Below, piece by piece: positions 43,134 through 54,849 of a stretch of DNA of 64,000 nucleotides. The notes beneath the pieces were generated by a model, which saw nothing but the letters and a program-made list of their open reading frames with translations, searched no databases and was not told the DNA's origin. The position numbers and the translations under genes are program-made. Each line of letters opens with the position of its first letter. Position 1 is the first letter of the stretch. The stretch covers positions 1,550,001 through 1,614,000 of the forward strand of contig CM018604.1 in assembly GCA_009192285.1 (NCBI GenBank). The letters run 5' to 3'. The DNA comes from Morchella semilibera. Taxonomy: Eukaryota; Ascomycota; Pezizomycetes; Pezizales; Morchellaceae.

Positions 43134-46070
43134 GACTGAAATTTACTGGTAAAAAAAATTATATATATGGGCTGGTAACGACTGGGGCTCCCGCAACTGA
43201 TCCTGAGAAAACAGAGGTTGACAATGCTCTGGTATTTGTAGTCCTCTCTAACACAGCAGCACCACGTAGAGACTGCATTGTTATGTTTCACTTGTACTTG
43301 ATGCCTTTGCCAGAGGTGGTAATGATAGCCGTCTCAGGTACGGACTGGTGGGTAGTACTACTGAGACATTCTGATATGCGGCGTAGGTACAATATGGATG
43401 GATGGGGGCAGTACTCTACTCTATCGACCTACATACAGATCTATCCTTCAAGGTGCACTAAGTAGTATTAGGTATGTGCTCTAAGCCTCTAACTATCTAT
43501 GTGAACAGCCCTGGTACATACCTGCCTTCATTGGGCAAACATCGGGCTCACTCTTACAGGGTGAATTTCAGCCCTTCCAGCTTACGGGCGTCGTTAAAGT
43601 ATCCCATGGTAGGATAAAATGGTCAGATTCGCGACCTACCCAAAATGTTATATCATATCCGTTCTGGGCAATAGTTCGCAACATTTGATCAGCTCACGGG
43701 CTGGGTCGCGAATTTGACCATTTTATCCTCCTAAGGGCTACCTAATTAATAGCTAGAGTATCAATTGATACAGGTAACTACTGGAAAGAAACCAATTGAT
43801 GTCTTAGGCGTTGTCGCTGTGCTGCGGCTGATATGTTAAGCCTATGTTTGAACGAGCGTGCGGACAAAGTTTAGTGAACAGAATTGTCTCCAGTTAATAG
43901 CATAAGGTTGTGCATGTCCTTACATACATGCTTAGTGAGAAAATATGCGGGTCTCAGCTGAATTATTGATTGTTCCCGTACTACATGTATAATTGATAGC
44001 CAAACATGAGCTTGCCGGCTATATCAAAATCCACCAGGTCCTCTCTATCTAGAGTAGGTACTTTGGAAATCGACGGTAAGGATGTCTTTAGTGGAGATTG
44101 GTTGTTTGTTGCTTGTTGTTGCCAGGGGCACAGAATCCAGGGTCCAAGAGGCTAGTTACTTGGCAAGACAATAGTTTCGAACGTGACTGTGGGGGACTCG
44201 GTTTTTTTTTTTTTTTTTTTTTTTTTTGGCTGAATCTCTACGTAGTTAGGAGCCGATATCTCTTCAAATTTACTCCATATTAAACCCCTCTGTGGAAATA
44301 GTTATTTCAGCCATCCCCCCCCCCCCCTACTCCTGTTGCAATTATTATTGTAAACGACCAGACCGTCAGCTTGATACCATGAATTTGTATGTGGTATAAG
44401 CGCTCGGCGAACAGCATTGCGCTATTCACACTGCATGCATGTAGGGTTCGAAATAGATCTACGCTGCATCCTGAATGGCCGTCCTGCCGATTCGCTAGCG
44501 ACCATTCTTGCATACATAGGAATGTATCTGTAGGCTGATGAAATATTCAGCCCAAATTTTGATATTCAGGTAGGCGATGGTACGGACTTTGAAGATGATG
44601 AGTGTAGAAGTAAAGTGGCTGACGGCTCTGAACTTCTTGTCGGACCTGCCTCCTTTAATTTAATGACATTTGAGGTGGCCAGGATATGTGCCTAACAATG
44701 TTCTGCTTACATAGAGTCTTCATGCGGTAATCTGTGTATAGGGTTTCCCAATTGTTGGTGCACGGGGCAATATTTACCCTGCTGGGTGAGGACTAGAGGA
44801 GGAGGTGGTGGTGGTGGGGTGGATATGAACCCCCCCTCCTCCTTAAGTGGTATTGGGGGAACAAGTGTTCTAGTATAAGACCAAGGTCAAATTCTTTAAA
44901 CACAATTGGCAACACAGAATACGTACTACATGTATGTAGGTACATTACTTGGTTGTCTATAGTAGCGGTCTACTTAACACGATATTATCCCAATGACACA
45001 TACATGTACTTTACATTCTAGTAGGTAATTTCTGGGGGAAACGGTTTACTTGCACCAATAAACAGGCTTTAATTTGTTAATTTCATATAGGCCGACTGAT
45101 CAAAATAACAAAAGGCTTTGGGTACTACTTGATCAAAACCGCCCGATTCTAATCATTAAGTCAATCAGCCTCATAGACAACATTCTGCAATCACTCTTGT
45201 TAATGGCTTCACAGTTTATTATGGGTAGTTCTCATGCGATCATTATATGTTCTTGATATTTGTATCAGTAGTCTCTCCGTGTTTCAGTTATCAGTCCCCT
45301 ATAAAATACCCTTATCCAGCCCATTACGTGCATATTGCGTGCATAGGAAATCATGATCGCCACGGTATACTTGCTCCCTTTCAATAAGGCGTGATATAGA
45401 GGAATATCTATATAGATTCTAATTATAATGTTATTAATACTGGGATACTGGATGTTGAGGGTATACATATGCAGTTAAGTTACATGTATCACACCAGGAC
45501 TCAGTCCCATCATGTATTAATCGCCCCAATCTCAAGCTACTACAGACCTACATAACCATAAAATAACCTCTGGCCGCAATGGCGCTTACTTAAGCCGCTC
45601 ACATCAGTATGACACCCTTAAGACCTCACATATGACACTCCTCGATATTCACACTTTACAGCCCGCAACGGCGTGATTTCTGGTTGATTGGCGCCATGGC
45701 GCAACCAACTACATCCCACAAGACACGAATTTATAAAGCACCAAAAGGCTTGTTGCGGCCCTCACGGGATCAGTGATAACCTATATAAAGTTTTTCGCTC
45801 GAATGTGGCGTTATGTGCACTTTGTTACAGTACCTATACGATATTGAAGTGCAACTCCGGCACTAATTATAGTTCCCCACCATCTACCATACTACTACAA
45901 TGCGATACGATGCCAAGAGTCCATGATATAAAGTTCCGAAATCAGAGTTCCCACTCAAACAAATCCCCTCCGGAGGGTTTCAATGCAGTACTAGTTTTCC
46001 ATATAACTTCCGTGGCCTATTCTACACATCACCTGCCGGTTTAGAGTTTAAACATATCCGCCACACCAAC
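43134..46070. other. Intergenic, with a MITE-like hairpin
   Basis: About 2.9 kb without a supported gene. It holds an inverted repeat (43611-43729), a 24-base-scale T run (about 44203-44227), a C run (44317-44327) and TACATGTA sites near 43981, 44930, 45002 and 45481. Confidence 0.5.
43611..43729. repeat. MITE-like inverted repeat, 26-bp arms
   Basis: The left arm (43611-43636, starting AGGATAAAATGGTC) and right arm (43704-43729) are reverse complements with one mismatch, separated by 67 bases. The compact size and near-perfect arms suggest a small non-autonomous DNA element. No target duplication was evident. Confidence 0.7.
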
Positions 46071-46544
46071 ATGCATTCCACCAGAATGCATCTTTCCTGT
46101 CTCCTGCTTATCCTCACCCTCCTCCTCTCTTGGGCTCACGCCCTCAATAAAACCTTCACTCTCACCGCCCTCAACCCGGCCTACCCACTTATCCACAACC
46201 AGCCCATAGTCCGCTCCTATCCCTCCGATCCCTCCACCGTCGGCGTAGGCTTTGCCGCGCCATATGCCACTCAGCTGACCGCCTTCATCTACGAAAACAA
46301 GCTCTATCGTTACTGCACCACCTCACCAACAGGTGTCTGCATCGGCTTCTACCAAAAGAACAGTGGCGGCACAACGACGGAGTTGCGGTTGTCCTTTTGG
46401 AGCAATGAGAACTTCCCTGCAAGTAGTCCATGCTGCTCCAGGTCAGGGAGCTGGAGTGTAAAGACTGTAGGTGGGGCGGGACTGCTAGTGAGTAGTGGGG
46501 TGGAGACGTATCAGCTGTGTAATTACGCGGGGGGTATTCGGTGA
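46071..46544 (+). CDS. Small secreted protein, unknown
   Basis: A 157-aa frame with a clear signal peptide (MHLSCLLLILTLLLSWAHA). The mature part is about 130 aa with five to seven cysteines (YRYCTTSPTGVCIGFY, a CC pair, YQLCNY) and a beta-strand-rich look. I do not recognise the family. The stop is formed across a good donor (CG|GTGAGT at 46541). A 57-bp intron 46541-46597 with an AGCTAAT branch and GATAG acceptor would extend the frame to a stop at 46743-46745. Both ends are possible. It is GC-richer than the surrounding DNA. It could be a cell-wall or host-interaction protein. Confidence 0.6.
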   Translation: MHSTRMHLSCLLLILTLLLSWAHALNKTFTLTALNPAYPLIHNQPIVRSYPSDPSTVGVGFAAPYATQLTAFIYENKLYRYCTTSPTGVCIGFYQKNSGGTTTELRLSFWSNENFPASSPCCSRSGSWSVKTVGGAGLLVSSGVETYQLCNYAGGIR

Positions 46545-46545
46545 G

Positions 46546-49150
46546 TACTTAATGTGATAGCGGGTTTGGGTTGGAGTTGGAGCTAATTGTGTGATAGATT
46601 GAAGAATCGGGAGTGGGAACATGTATTTATGGGACGAAAATTAGTGTTAGTTATGATTATTGAAGGTAGAGTGGGTTCTAGTAGGACTTGCATTGAATTT
46701 GCTAAGGACATGGAAAATCACTCGTTTCTTCCATTCCGTTCGTGATTTTAAATTATCGGGGCTACATGTATATATCTATCTATACATGTGGTGTATATAA
46801 CTACATGTACCCAAAAAAAACATTACATACAATAAACGGTGATCAAAGGGAGGGGCGAGGGGATTGTGCGCCTTGGTCGTAGGTTAATGCTTGCTGCCTG
46901 GGCCTCCGGTGTTTGGTCGTGCTCTATATATCCTTTTTTACCTTTTCTCCAATATTCCCCGCTTCTTCTGGTGTTCATCACATGCTATCACTCGCCTTTC
47001 CCTACCACCGGAAGTCTAAGCCCACTTCTCGGGCTAGCGTGAGTGACCAGGAGACGCAAAATCGTTTCTGGGAAAAGGTGTGAGGAGGGCACCCGGCCTG
47101 AAATATGGGCACGAATGTTTGTTTTCAAATACAAATATGTACATACATTGTAACTACATGTACTTACATGTAGTACTTTGTATAAAACTACATGTACTGA
47201 CTGATGTCACTGGGAAGAGACACCTGGGAGCGGATATAACAGTGTTAGCCCATGCGTGGTTGAAGCACCTCTCTCCTCCACCTCCACCTCCGCCTCCGCC
47301 TCATACCCATCCCCCACAACCTCCCTACATACATGTAACCCGCAGCCTCTCAAGGCGTGTCAATGGTGCCCTTAGATCTTTGCTCCTTTAACCAAAATCT
47401 ACGTGCCAGGGAGTAGGGCAAGATCTAATCTAGTGTTCACATAATGTTTGCTTCCCAACCCCAACGTCACTCTCGTAGTATACCGCCCACCACCCCCACG
47501 CCCACACCCCTTCTCACACCAACGGAACGGGCCATCTCCCATCCTAGACGCTTTTCTTCTTCCCTCCCCTCCTCCACCCATTCCCCCGCACGAAAAGACA
47601 CAATGGCGAGGCCATACATGCTCTATCTGCTTCCTATATTCTTCTACTACTTTATAGCCCGAGATACCAGGGCGGCAGAGAGAACCTGAGCTTCTACACC
47701 CCAACAATCGTTCTGTTCGGCCCCTGAAATATGAACGGGTGCTGTCAATATTGATCGCTTGGTTCCGTTCAAAGGGTCTAAATGGGTGGAATCCATAACT
47801 CATTGAGAACTCACTTTATTTTATTCGCTTAGACCACACAGGCATAAATTTAAGTATCTGATTCGGGTATACCACCGGGATATCATCCTCCCTAATTACT
47901 CAAGTTGAGCTTTCTCCAACGGCTTCCGTGGGGGTTACTGATTATCAGTAAAGCCCATGCAAGAAGAAGGAAGAACAGGAGAGTGTATAAAGATTACCCT
48001 TACAACTCAAAGGTAGCCAGGTACAGAGTTTACCTCCCATACCTTATCTTGATAACCGGCTTCATTTGGTCACAGTATCCAATTCTACTCTCAAAGGGGT
48101 TTCAGCTAGGAAAGATATATATATTACTGCTATAGAAATACCCTTATATTCTATAATTCGCAAAGGGTCGATCGGACAAAAGCCTAGAACCTTAGAAGAC
48201 GGAGTGGGAATTTAATGGAGGGCACTAGCTGCCCACACACTCTCTCCTGATTCCTCAGATTCACCCAGAAACCGATGAGAGTTAGTTTTTTACGGTATTC
48301 TAATATGGGACGGAGGTGTGTGCGGAGGTGTGGCATTGGCATTGTACTACGGTTGTAGGGGTAAGTCTGTAGACAGTAGTAGGCGACTGCAGACATACTC
48401 CTACAACCGTAGTAAAGGAATGTGGAACCTATTGGGCGGCGGTGGCGGGAGTCACAGGATATCACTCGGGAACCCGGGGGGGGGCAATAAGCGTAGAAGC
48501 CATGTAACCCCCCCCAAAAAAACCTTCACACTCTCGTTAAAACGCTAAAGAGCTATAAGAGAGCTTATACAATACATATGCATACATGTAGTTGACAAAC
48601 CTCCAATCGACATTATTACAGAAGCCTCCGCATGGGTAGAGCTGTCGAAGTCCTCTCCCCTCAGGTAGTGAACCCTGTGCAGGTCCCATGGTCAAGCTTG
48701 GCAGACGGCGCTGGGTTAGGGCTGGGTGTATGTACTGTACAGAGCATACATGTACTTTAGTGAGGCCTTCCTTCCCTTCCCTCTCTCTTTCGTTCAGCCA
48801 CCAGATCATCGTCATCTCTCAATAGTAACCCCCTCAGCTAATAATTCTCCACTCTCACTTCATCAAATCTCTCATCATTCTCCATTGATCACCGGCCTAA
48901 CAGTTCATAGATAATAGTATCAATGGTCTTTATGCTACTCCCTCAACCATCACCCATAGATCTAGATCTATTAATCTTGAGCTCTTCCGCCAGAATCTAC
49001 ACCGCAGTACTCACACACCAAAACATAAGTCATAGTTACAACTGAATAGGCAAGCGGAAACAAAAAGAGATATAAGTACCAAGTCATCAATCACATCAAA
49101 AGTGAACCCTCAAAAATAAATAAAAATAAAAAAGAAATAAAAACGCCATC
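46546..49150. other. Intergenic, palindrome-rich
   Basis: No supported gene. TACATGTA sites lie near 46765, 46802, 47157, 47166, 47189, 47332, 48586 and 48746. A CCTCCACCTCCGCCT microsatellite lies at 47275-47300. A long hairpin lies at 48346-48413. Open frames here are short and lack conserved features. Confidence 0.5.
48346..48413. repeat. Long hairpin, 27-bp arms
   Basis: ACTACGGTTGTAGG... (48346-48372) is repeated in inverse at 48387-48413 with a few mismatches and a 14-base loop. It could be a MITE remnant or a structured transcript region. Confidence 0.6.
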
Positions 49151-51525
49151 CTAATACCCTTCCGTCCCATACCCCTGCCTCTGCCTCTCCCCTTCCCCCT
49201 CTCCCTTCCCCTCCTTCCTACCCGTTGCCCCCTCCACGTCGTACCCGCTACTATCGCCATCATCCTCCGCTAGACTTACCTCTATGATCTCATCCCCGAC
49301 CTCTGTCCACGTCTCCGCACACGCCGGGATCGGCCACATCTTACATAGCCCCCAGTACACCATTGACGACACCAAGAACCCCGCAAAAAAGTTCACATTA
49401 TAAATATACGTCGCGCCCACGGGCACCTTCCTTCCAATCGCTCCCGCAAACCCGACAACATTAATCAAAATCCCCGAGATATACGCCGCATACGCACGGA
49501 AGTGTATTCCCCACGTATAATAATACGGCGCCGAGCTTCTGGCCGAGTACAGCGACTTGATCTCCAAGAAACCCTTGCGGACTACATAATAGTCGCACAA
49601 CATGACCCCTGCAATCGATGAGAGAAAGACCGAATACGACGATAGATACAGTGTGAAGTTGTTACTCGACGAAAGGAGTTTCCAAGGGCACATAGCGAGG
49701 CCGACGATAGCGCAGAGATACCCCCCGCGGCGGATGTTGATGAAGCGAGGGAGGAGCGCCGTTGTGTCAGAGCCGGCGGAGACGGAGTTTGCGGCGATAT
49801 TGGTGCCGAGCTGGGCAAGTGCAAAGGCGGCGGAGATGAGGAAGACGCCGGTGCGGTTACCAGCGCCGCCTTCTTCGACGAAGCGCTTGAGGAGCTCGAG
49901 AGGGTTCCAGATGGGGTCGTTGTAAATGACACTAGAGGAGGAGGATACAATGATGCCGACGAAGGAGGTCAGGGCGAACGAGCACGCTGGGGGCTGTTAG
50001 TTCTGATATCCTGGGGGAGAATTACTAGTATAAACGTAGGCTTACGGATAGAAAACAGCTGGGACCACAGCGAGTCACTCGGCTTAGTCGCAAAACGGGT
50101 AAAATCCGGATCTATACCCATTAGCAAAAACCCTCCCCGAAATCATCGGTACCACGCACCATTCACAATCAGCGTCGCGAAATTCGCAATACTGCTCATA
50201 ATGCCGCCCACAAACGCCCAGCCCAGCTCACTCCCATGGACCGTATTCGGCTGGTGTATAATGGGGCCCAAACCGCCGGCCTTGTGCACACTCCACCCAA
50301 AGAACGCAAATCCTGCGACCGGAACCACAAAAGCCTTAAATGTAAATAAATGCCTAATCTGGTGGACCGGGAACCAGATTGCTGGCAGCGATACGAGCCA
50401 AAAAATAAAGAACGAGACAAAGTAATTCGTCTCCGCGCCCACACTCTCAGGGAACGTGTTGGGTACATCTGCAAACGCTGTCCAGATGGAGCGTATCATG
50501 AGGTACACGCACTCTCCCCCAATCCACGACTGCACGCCGTACCAGACGCAGGCCATGCCGGCACGGTTGAAGATGGGCCAGAGTGACCCCCAGATGCCGA
50601 AGGAGGCGCGCGAGACGACCGGGAAGCCAATGTGGTAGGTTGCGCCGATGTGGCCGGTGGCACAAATAAAGCAAGCGGCGAAGAAGTAGCCGATCCAGAC
50701 GCAGAGCCAGGACTGCCACCAGGAGAGGCCGGCGATGATCATGGAGGATGAGATCATCCATGTGTTCTGCAGAAGTCCTCCCGAGTCAATTTCCGTTCCA
50801 TTCTGTATTAGGCAGAGAATACTAGTACTGACAATATTAAATGAATCTGCAATCCAAAACCCCACAAAGTTCCACGGCCCCCAAGTCCTTCGCGCAGGTT
50901 CAACTGTTCATCCAAATCAGATTGTTAGCAACACTAGAGCCTAACTCCGAGACAATTGTGTCGATAGTAGGAAAAAGAAATTAACGTCTCTCATCGATCA
51001 TCCAATCTGCATGCAATATTTCACCGGGGACAACAGCCGGTAGTGGTAACAATAGCCTACAACTCAGTTTTTGGCATACAACATTCCAATTGCCATCCAT
51101 CTTGAGGAGCCAGGGATTCAAGGTAACCAGGAGCGCGATGTTTCTCCGGAGTGTAGTCAGATAAGACAAGGCCAACGACAAGCAACAGCACCAGATAACC
51201 CAAAAAGAAAAAAGGTGACTGAATACGAGAGCCAAAACCAAAACCAAAGGTAACTGAACACGAGAATCCAAAAAAGAAAAAGAAAAAGTATCCTACCCGG
51301 CTTCAAATCATCATTCGTGAGCATCAACTGCGCATTCGTCAATCCAACCTCATGCTCCGTCTCGAGCATTCTCACCCATCTCCCCAGCCTCGTTTTCGCA
51401 CTCATCTCGTGTCTGCGTGTAATGGTCTCGGGCAGTAGTGGATCTTCCTCTCGTGCGTCTGCCGTCAAAGACGTCGAAGGCGTTGAACAGGGAGATGATG
51501 CAGAAGAGGATGCCATTTCTCTCAT
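49151..51525 (-). CDS. NCS1 permease (Fur4/Dal4/Fui1 type)
   Basis: Four exons (51525-51297, 50903-50161, 50112-50046, 49986-49151) give 624 aa. The cytosolic N-terminus ends in the family motif [23 protein letters not shown] at the start of helix 1. About twelve membrane segments follow, including [30 protein letters not shown] and [24 protein letters not shown]. The C-terminus is acidic then basic, [10 protein letters not shown]-rich. Fungal members import uracil, uridine, allantoin or related compounds with protons. The exact substrate is not readable. The first intron is 393 bp, far longer than any other in the window. Two genes on the same strand fit nitrogen-ring metabolism: a hydantoin-racemase-like protein 3.3 kb upstream and a nucleoside hydrolase further away. 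Confidence 0.9.
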
Positions 51526-54322
51526 GGGGGGCGGGTGGGACCAACTATATATACCGGCTAACTATGATAAACATTCACCTTAATCTTTGATCTCCCACAT
51601 ACTGTACTCCATCGGGGGGCCTATCTCGAACGGGGGAGCGGCGGCGGGTACGTAGAGAGAGTGCATGGGGAAAGATTGCCGGCCATGCCATGCATGCGGG
51701 CCATACAGATAAACCCACCTTGAGCGCTCTGAACCAAGATACCAAGATCTACCGAACCAGCGCCGCCAGTTTCCTGCAGCTGGATGCTAGTACTGTAGCC
51801 AATGACTTGGTCCTCGAAAGATTCGGCCAAACTGATCGTGAAAAAGAGAAGAATAGAAAATGTGTAGATACTGTATCGATAACCCAACCCATCGGGGAGG
51901 GAAAGGGGGCTAGATAACTAAGATTTGGATAACATTTATCTAGATATCTTATTCTAGATACCATACCTGGCTAGCACTCGCTTACACTAAACTGATCTCA
52001 CAGGCACCTGTTTCACGCGACGGCCATGATAAGTTCGAGCTGTCACGACCTTGTGGGGGAGCCGTTGTGTGTGTGCGTGTGTCTTGTGCTCCGTTTCCTC
52101 TCTTTCTTGACTCTGCTACTGACTGTCCTGCCCTACGAGACATCCGGTAAGACAAGACACAATATGTGATTAACTGGCTAGCTAGTAGTAGTACTCTACT
52201 ACTATCAGAGGGGGCAAACTACATGTAACCACTCTAGATAAGTAGTAGTAGCTACATGTAGCTTATCACTAACCCCCCCCCCCCATCCCATGCCATGGTT
52301 TCATGAGGCTTATCTCCACCTCCAGTCTGAGTGTTTAGGACTTTTGATCGAGTAAGAGATGAATCCTGATAGCCGTCCACACTCCTAGGTATGTACTTGT
52401 CGAGCTAGATATTACCTTACCAACTAGCATGTCGAGACCCCCAGCTTGGCTTCCGAAGTATCTACTCTAGTCGGTTATCTCCTACGGGTACAGCAGTGCG
52501 GCGGCGGGAGCTTACGAGTTTCTATCGAGCAAAATTAGGGTCCGGGGTGTCTATCAGCTGGCTGACATGACTAGGATTTAGGGGGGGGGGGAGGTTGGTT
52601 GATGATTACTTGGTGGGTGAAGGTTAGTTACGAGTTTCTATCGAGCAAAACCAGAACCAAACCCTATCTTCTTGCTTTCCGGGTTTTGTTCGCCTAGATG
52701 GGGGTGCAGCTCTGGTTGAGAGGACACCCTTGTTTGCGGGAGTCTGATGGGGGCGATAATAGAGTCCAGTTGACGGACAGAACAGCGGGCGAACCTGTCG
52801 ACGGATAGTTCGGGTATACATTTGATGATGCTGTAGACGGGCTGTGTTACGTCTAGGGGAGATCTGGGTGGCATTCGATCATTGCGCGTTCGATGCGTAA
52901 TGTAGATCCCTGTATACTGGAATCTCTATATCTGCTATCTACTCTACAGTACTTGCCGCGAGACGCAAGTACATTCTACACATAAAAAAAGATTTTGACT
53001 TGAGATATATCGTCGACAATTACGACTCCACCATCTATGGAGGCTTCCTAGTACAGCCGTACTCAAAAAGCAACGAAAATTTCTTATTGTCTGCTTAAAC
53101 TCACAGGCGCTCAAGGCGCAAGTGGTAATCCAGCTCAAGGTCACTTCATTAAGAGATGTGATCGAGCGAGGCACGAGACGTGGGTTGATTAAGGGAGCTA
53201 GTTTGCCCCATTTTTTCCACAGGGTTTAATTTTAGGTCGTGAAAAATCACAGATTGCTGCACGGGCTCACGCGGGTTGGAGAGAAAAACGATAGGTATAT
53301 TTTTATTATTATTGTTTTTTATAAGATCTAAGCCCCCATCAAAATAATGATCAGGGCGATCTTTGTTGCTATGGGGAAAATTGGAAATCCCCCGCAGTTC
53401 TTCCTCGTGGTCTTGTCGAAGGTGCAGAATTCCCCAGAGCCACGTGGTTGATGATGGTGAACCCCTCATCTCATCTCATATATGATGGAGCCTAGAAAAC
53501 CCTTTTATCTCCGTATTAGCTTTCCGGTCAAGGTAAAATATTGTGATATTGAAAGAATGTGTGGGGAAAGAGGTGAAGGATCAGATAGGAGCGAAAGACG
53601 ATGGCTTGTTTTATCAACATTGGCTAGTAGACCTCGGTTGAACTATGCATTGTGTTTTGGTAATCATCACGCGATAGGCATCGTGCAGTAATAAACAAGA
53701 AGAAGAAGGGGAGGGAGATTGAATTTACCTTTACGTTAGCATCTGTCCGCTGTTTGCGCTGGTTAACAGCATGGTGTCGAACTATCGCGGGGTATGGGAA
53801 AGGCGTTGCAGAAAACCGTGAAGATCTCTTCATATACCCCCCTACCAATCGGCCAAATTCGGCTTGGCACCAACCAGTTACATACTCTACCAGTGTGCCA
53901 CGAGGTAGCACAGCCCCAATGTGGCGGTAACGATGATGTCATTCGTGCCACTCCATGACGAGGAGCCTGTAGAGTAGAGCAGAAAAGCCACGATGCGATG
54001 CGGTACGCCCAGCGTTTGGCGTAGCGATTCCTGATTTTCTTGTTGTTCCTTGAACAAAGGGGGCGGGCAACTGGCACCAACCAGGGAATTTAACAAAGTA
54101 CCATGTAGTTGGGATAAGAATAAAGGGGGGGGTGGGAAAAGGCTATAAGTATTAAGCTTTTGGCTCCCGCTTCTTTGTGATCTCCATCAGACTACGATAA
54201 CACTCGAATACCAAAACACAAACTGTAAATTCTTCCCCCCTAAAGATTTGCCTTGTTTGAAAAGCATTGACTAACACACCCAATAGACTACTACCAAACA
54301 CAATATCTACTTATCTACCTCG
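51526..54322. other. Intergenic; one weak secreted-ORF candidate
   Basis: Upstream DNA of the permease followed by spacer with TACATGTA sites near 52222 and 52252, C/G homopolymer runs (52267-52277 and 52580-52591) and no conserved coding sequence besides the candidate at 51621-51887. Confidence 0.45.
51621..51887 (-). CDS. Candidate small secreted protein (88 aa)
   Basis: The frame begins MGYRYSIYTFSILLFFTISLA, a textbook signal-peptide shape, then a short acidic/neutral segment. A good donor (CAAG|GTGGGT) near residue 57 could end the first exon. I found no convincing second exon. It lies about 100 bp upstream of the permease ATG on the same strand, so it may instead be part of that gene's leader. 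Confidence 0.3.
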   Translation of the reverse strand: MGYRYSIYTFSILLFFTISLAESFEDQVIGYSTSIQLQETGGAGSVDLGILVQSAQGGFICMARMHGMAGNLSPCTLSTYPPPLPRSR

Positions 54323-54445
54323 ATGCCTTTCACATACTCCAAAGCTACTGGCGGCCGCCGCTTCGGGCTCGGTTTCTCTGCCAACAAGCACGGCGTCAGG
54401 CCCCACGCCAGATTTAGCTGCTGTGGGTTCAACTGTTTCAGATAG
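54323..54445 (+). CDS. Candidate 40-aa cationic Cys-containing peptide
   Basis: A short ATG frame preceded by a TATA-like CTATAAGTATT (about 54143) and a CA-rich leader such as fungal transcripts carry. The peptide is strongly basic (GGRR, ANKHGVRPHARF) and ends in a cysteine cluster CCGFNC. There is no signal peptide. I recognise no family. It could be a real small protein, or the first exon of a larger one. Confidence 0.35.
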   Translation: MPFTYSKATGGRRFGLGFSANKHGVRPHARFSCCGFNCFR

Positions 54446-54849
54446 ACGGTTAGTACACTCCCTTCTAGTGGCTTTTTCTTTTGGAAACTGCACGTAATTT
54501 ACCCAACGGAAGCTGATAAATGGTTAGACGCAATGATTTTTATGAACCAAACAACACACTCTTTTGACGGCGGCGTGTAATCTTATATAAGAGGTTTCTT
54601 TTATGATATTACGGGTTTTAAACAATTGTAGGAGCGAGGACTGTTTTCTTCTTTCTTTCTTTTTATTATTATTTTAGTTTACTGTAACGATATGTTTTGA
54701 GTTTATTGAAATGAGGTAAAGCCATCAATAAAAAAATAAAAATAAAATCTAGCTCAATTTCCTCGTGAACTTATGCTAGAAGTATGTACTAAGTATGTAC
54801 CTTACAGGCCACAACGTATAGTACTAGCCCCCATCCATTCACCATATCC
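54446..54849. other. Intergenic; no gene seen
   Basis: A/T-rich spacer between the small ORF and the 3' end of the racemase gene, with an A-rich AATAAAAAAATAAAAATAAAA stretch near 54727 that may serve polyadenylation. Confidence 0.4.

Noticed and set aside
47399-47803. 134-aa minus-strand ORF
   Set aside because: Gly/Arg-rich translation of a C-rich stretch with no conserved motif.
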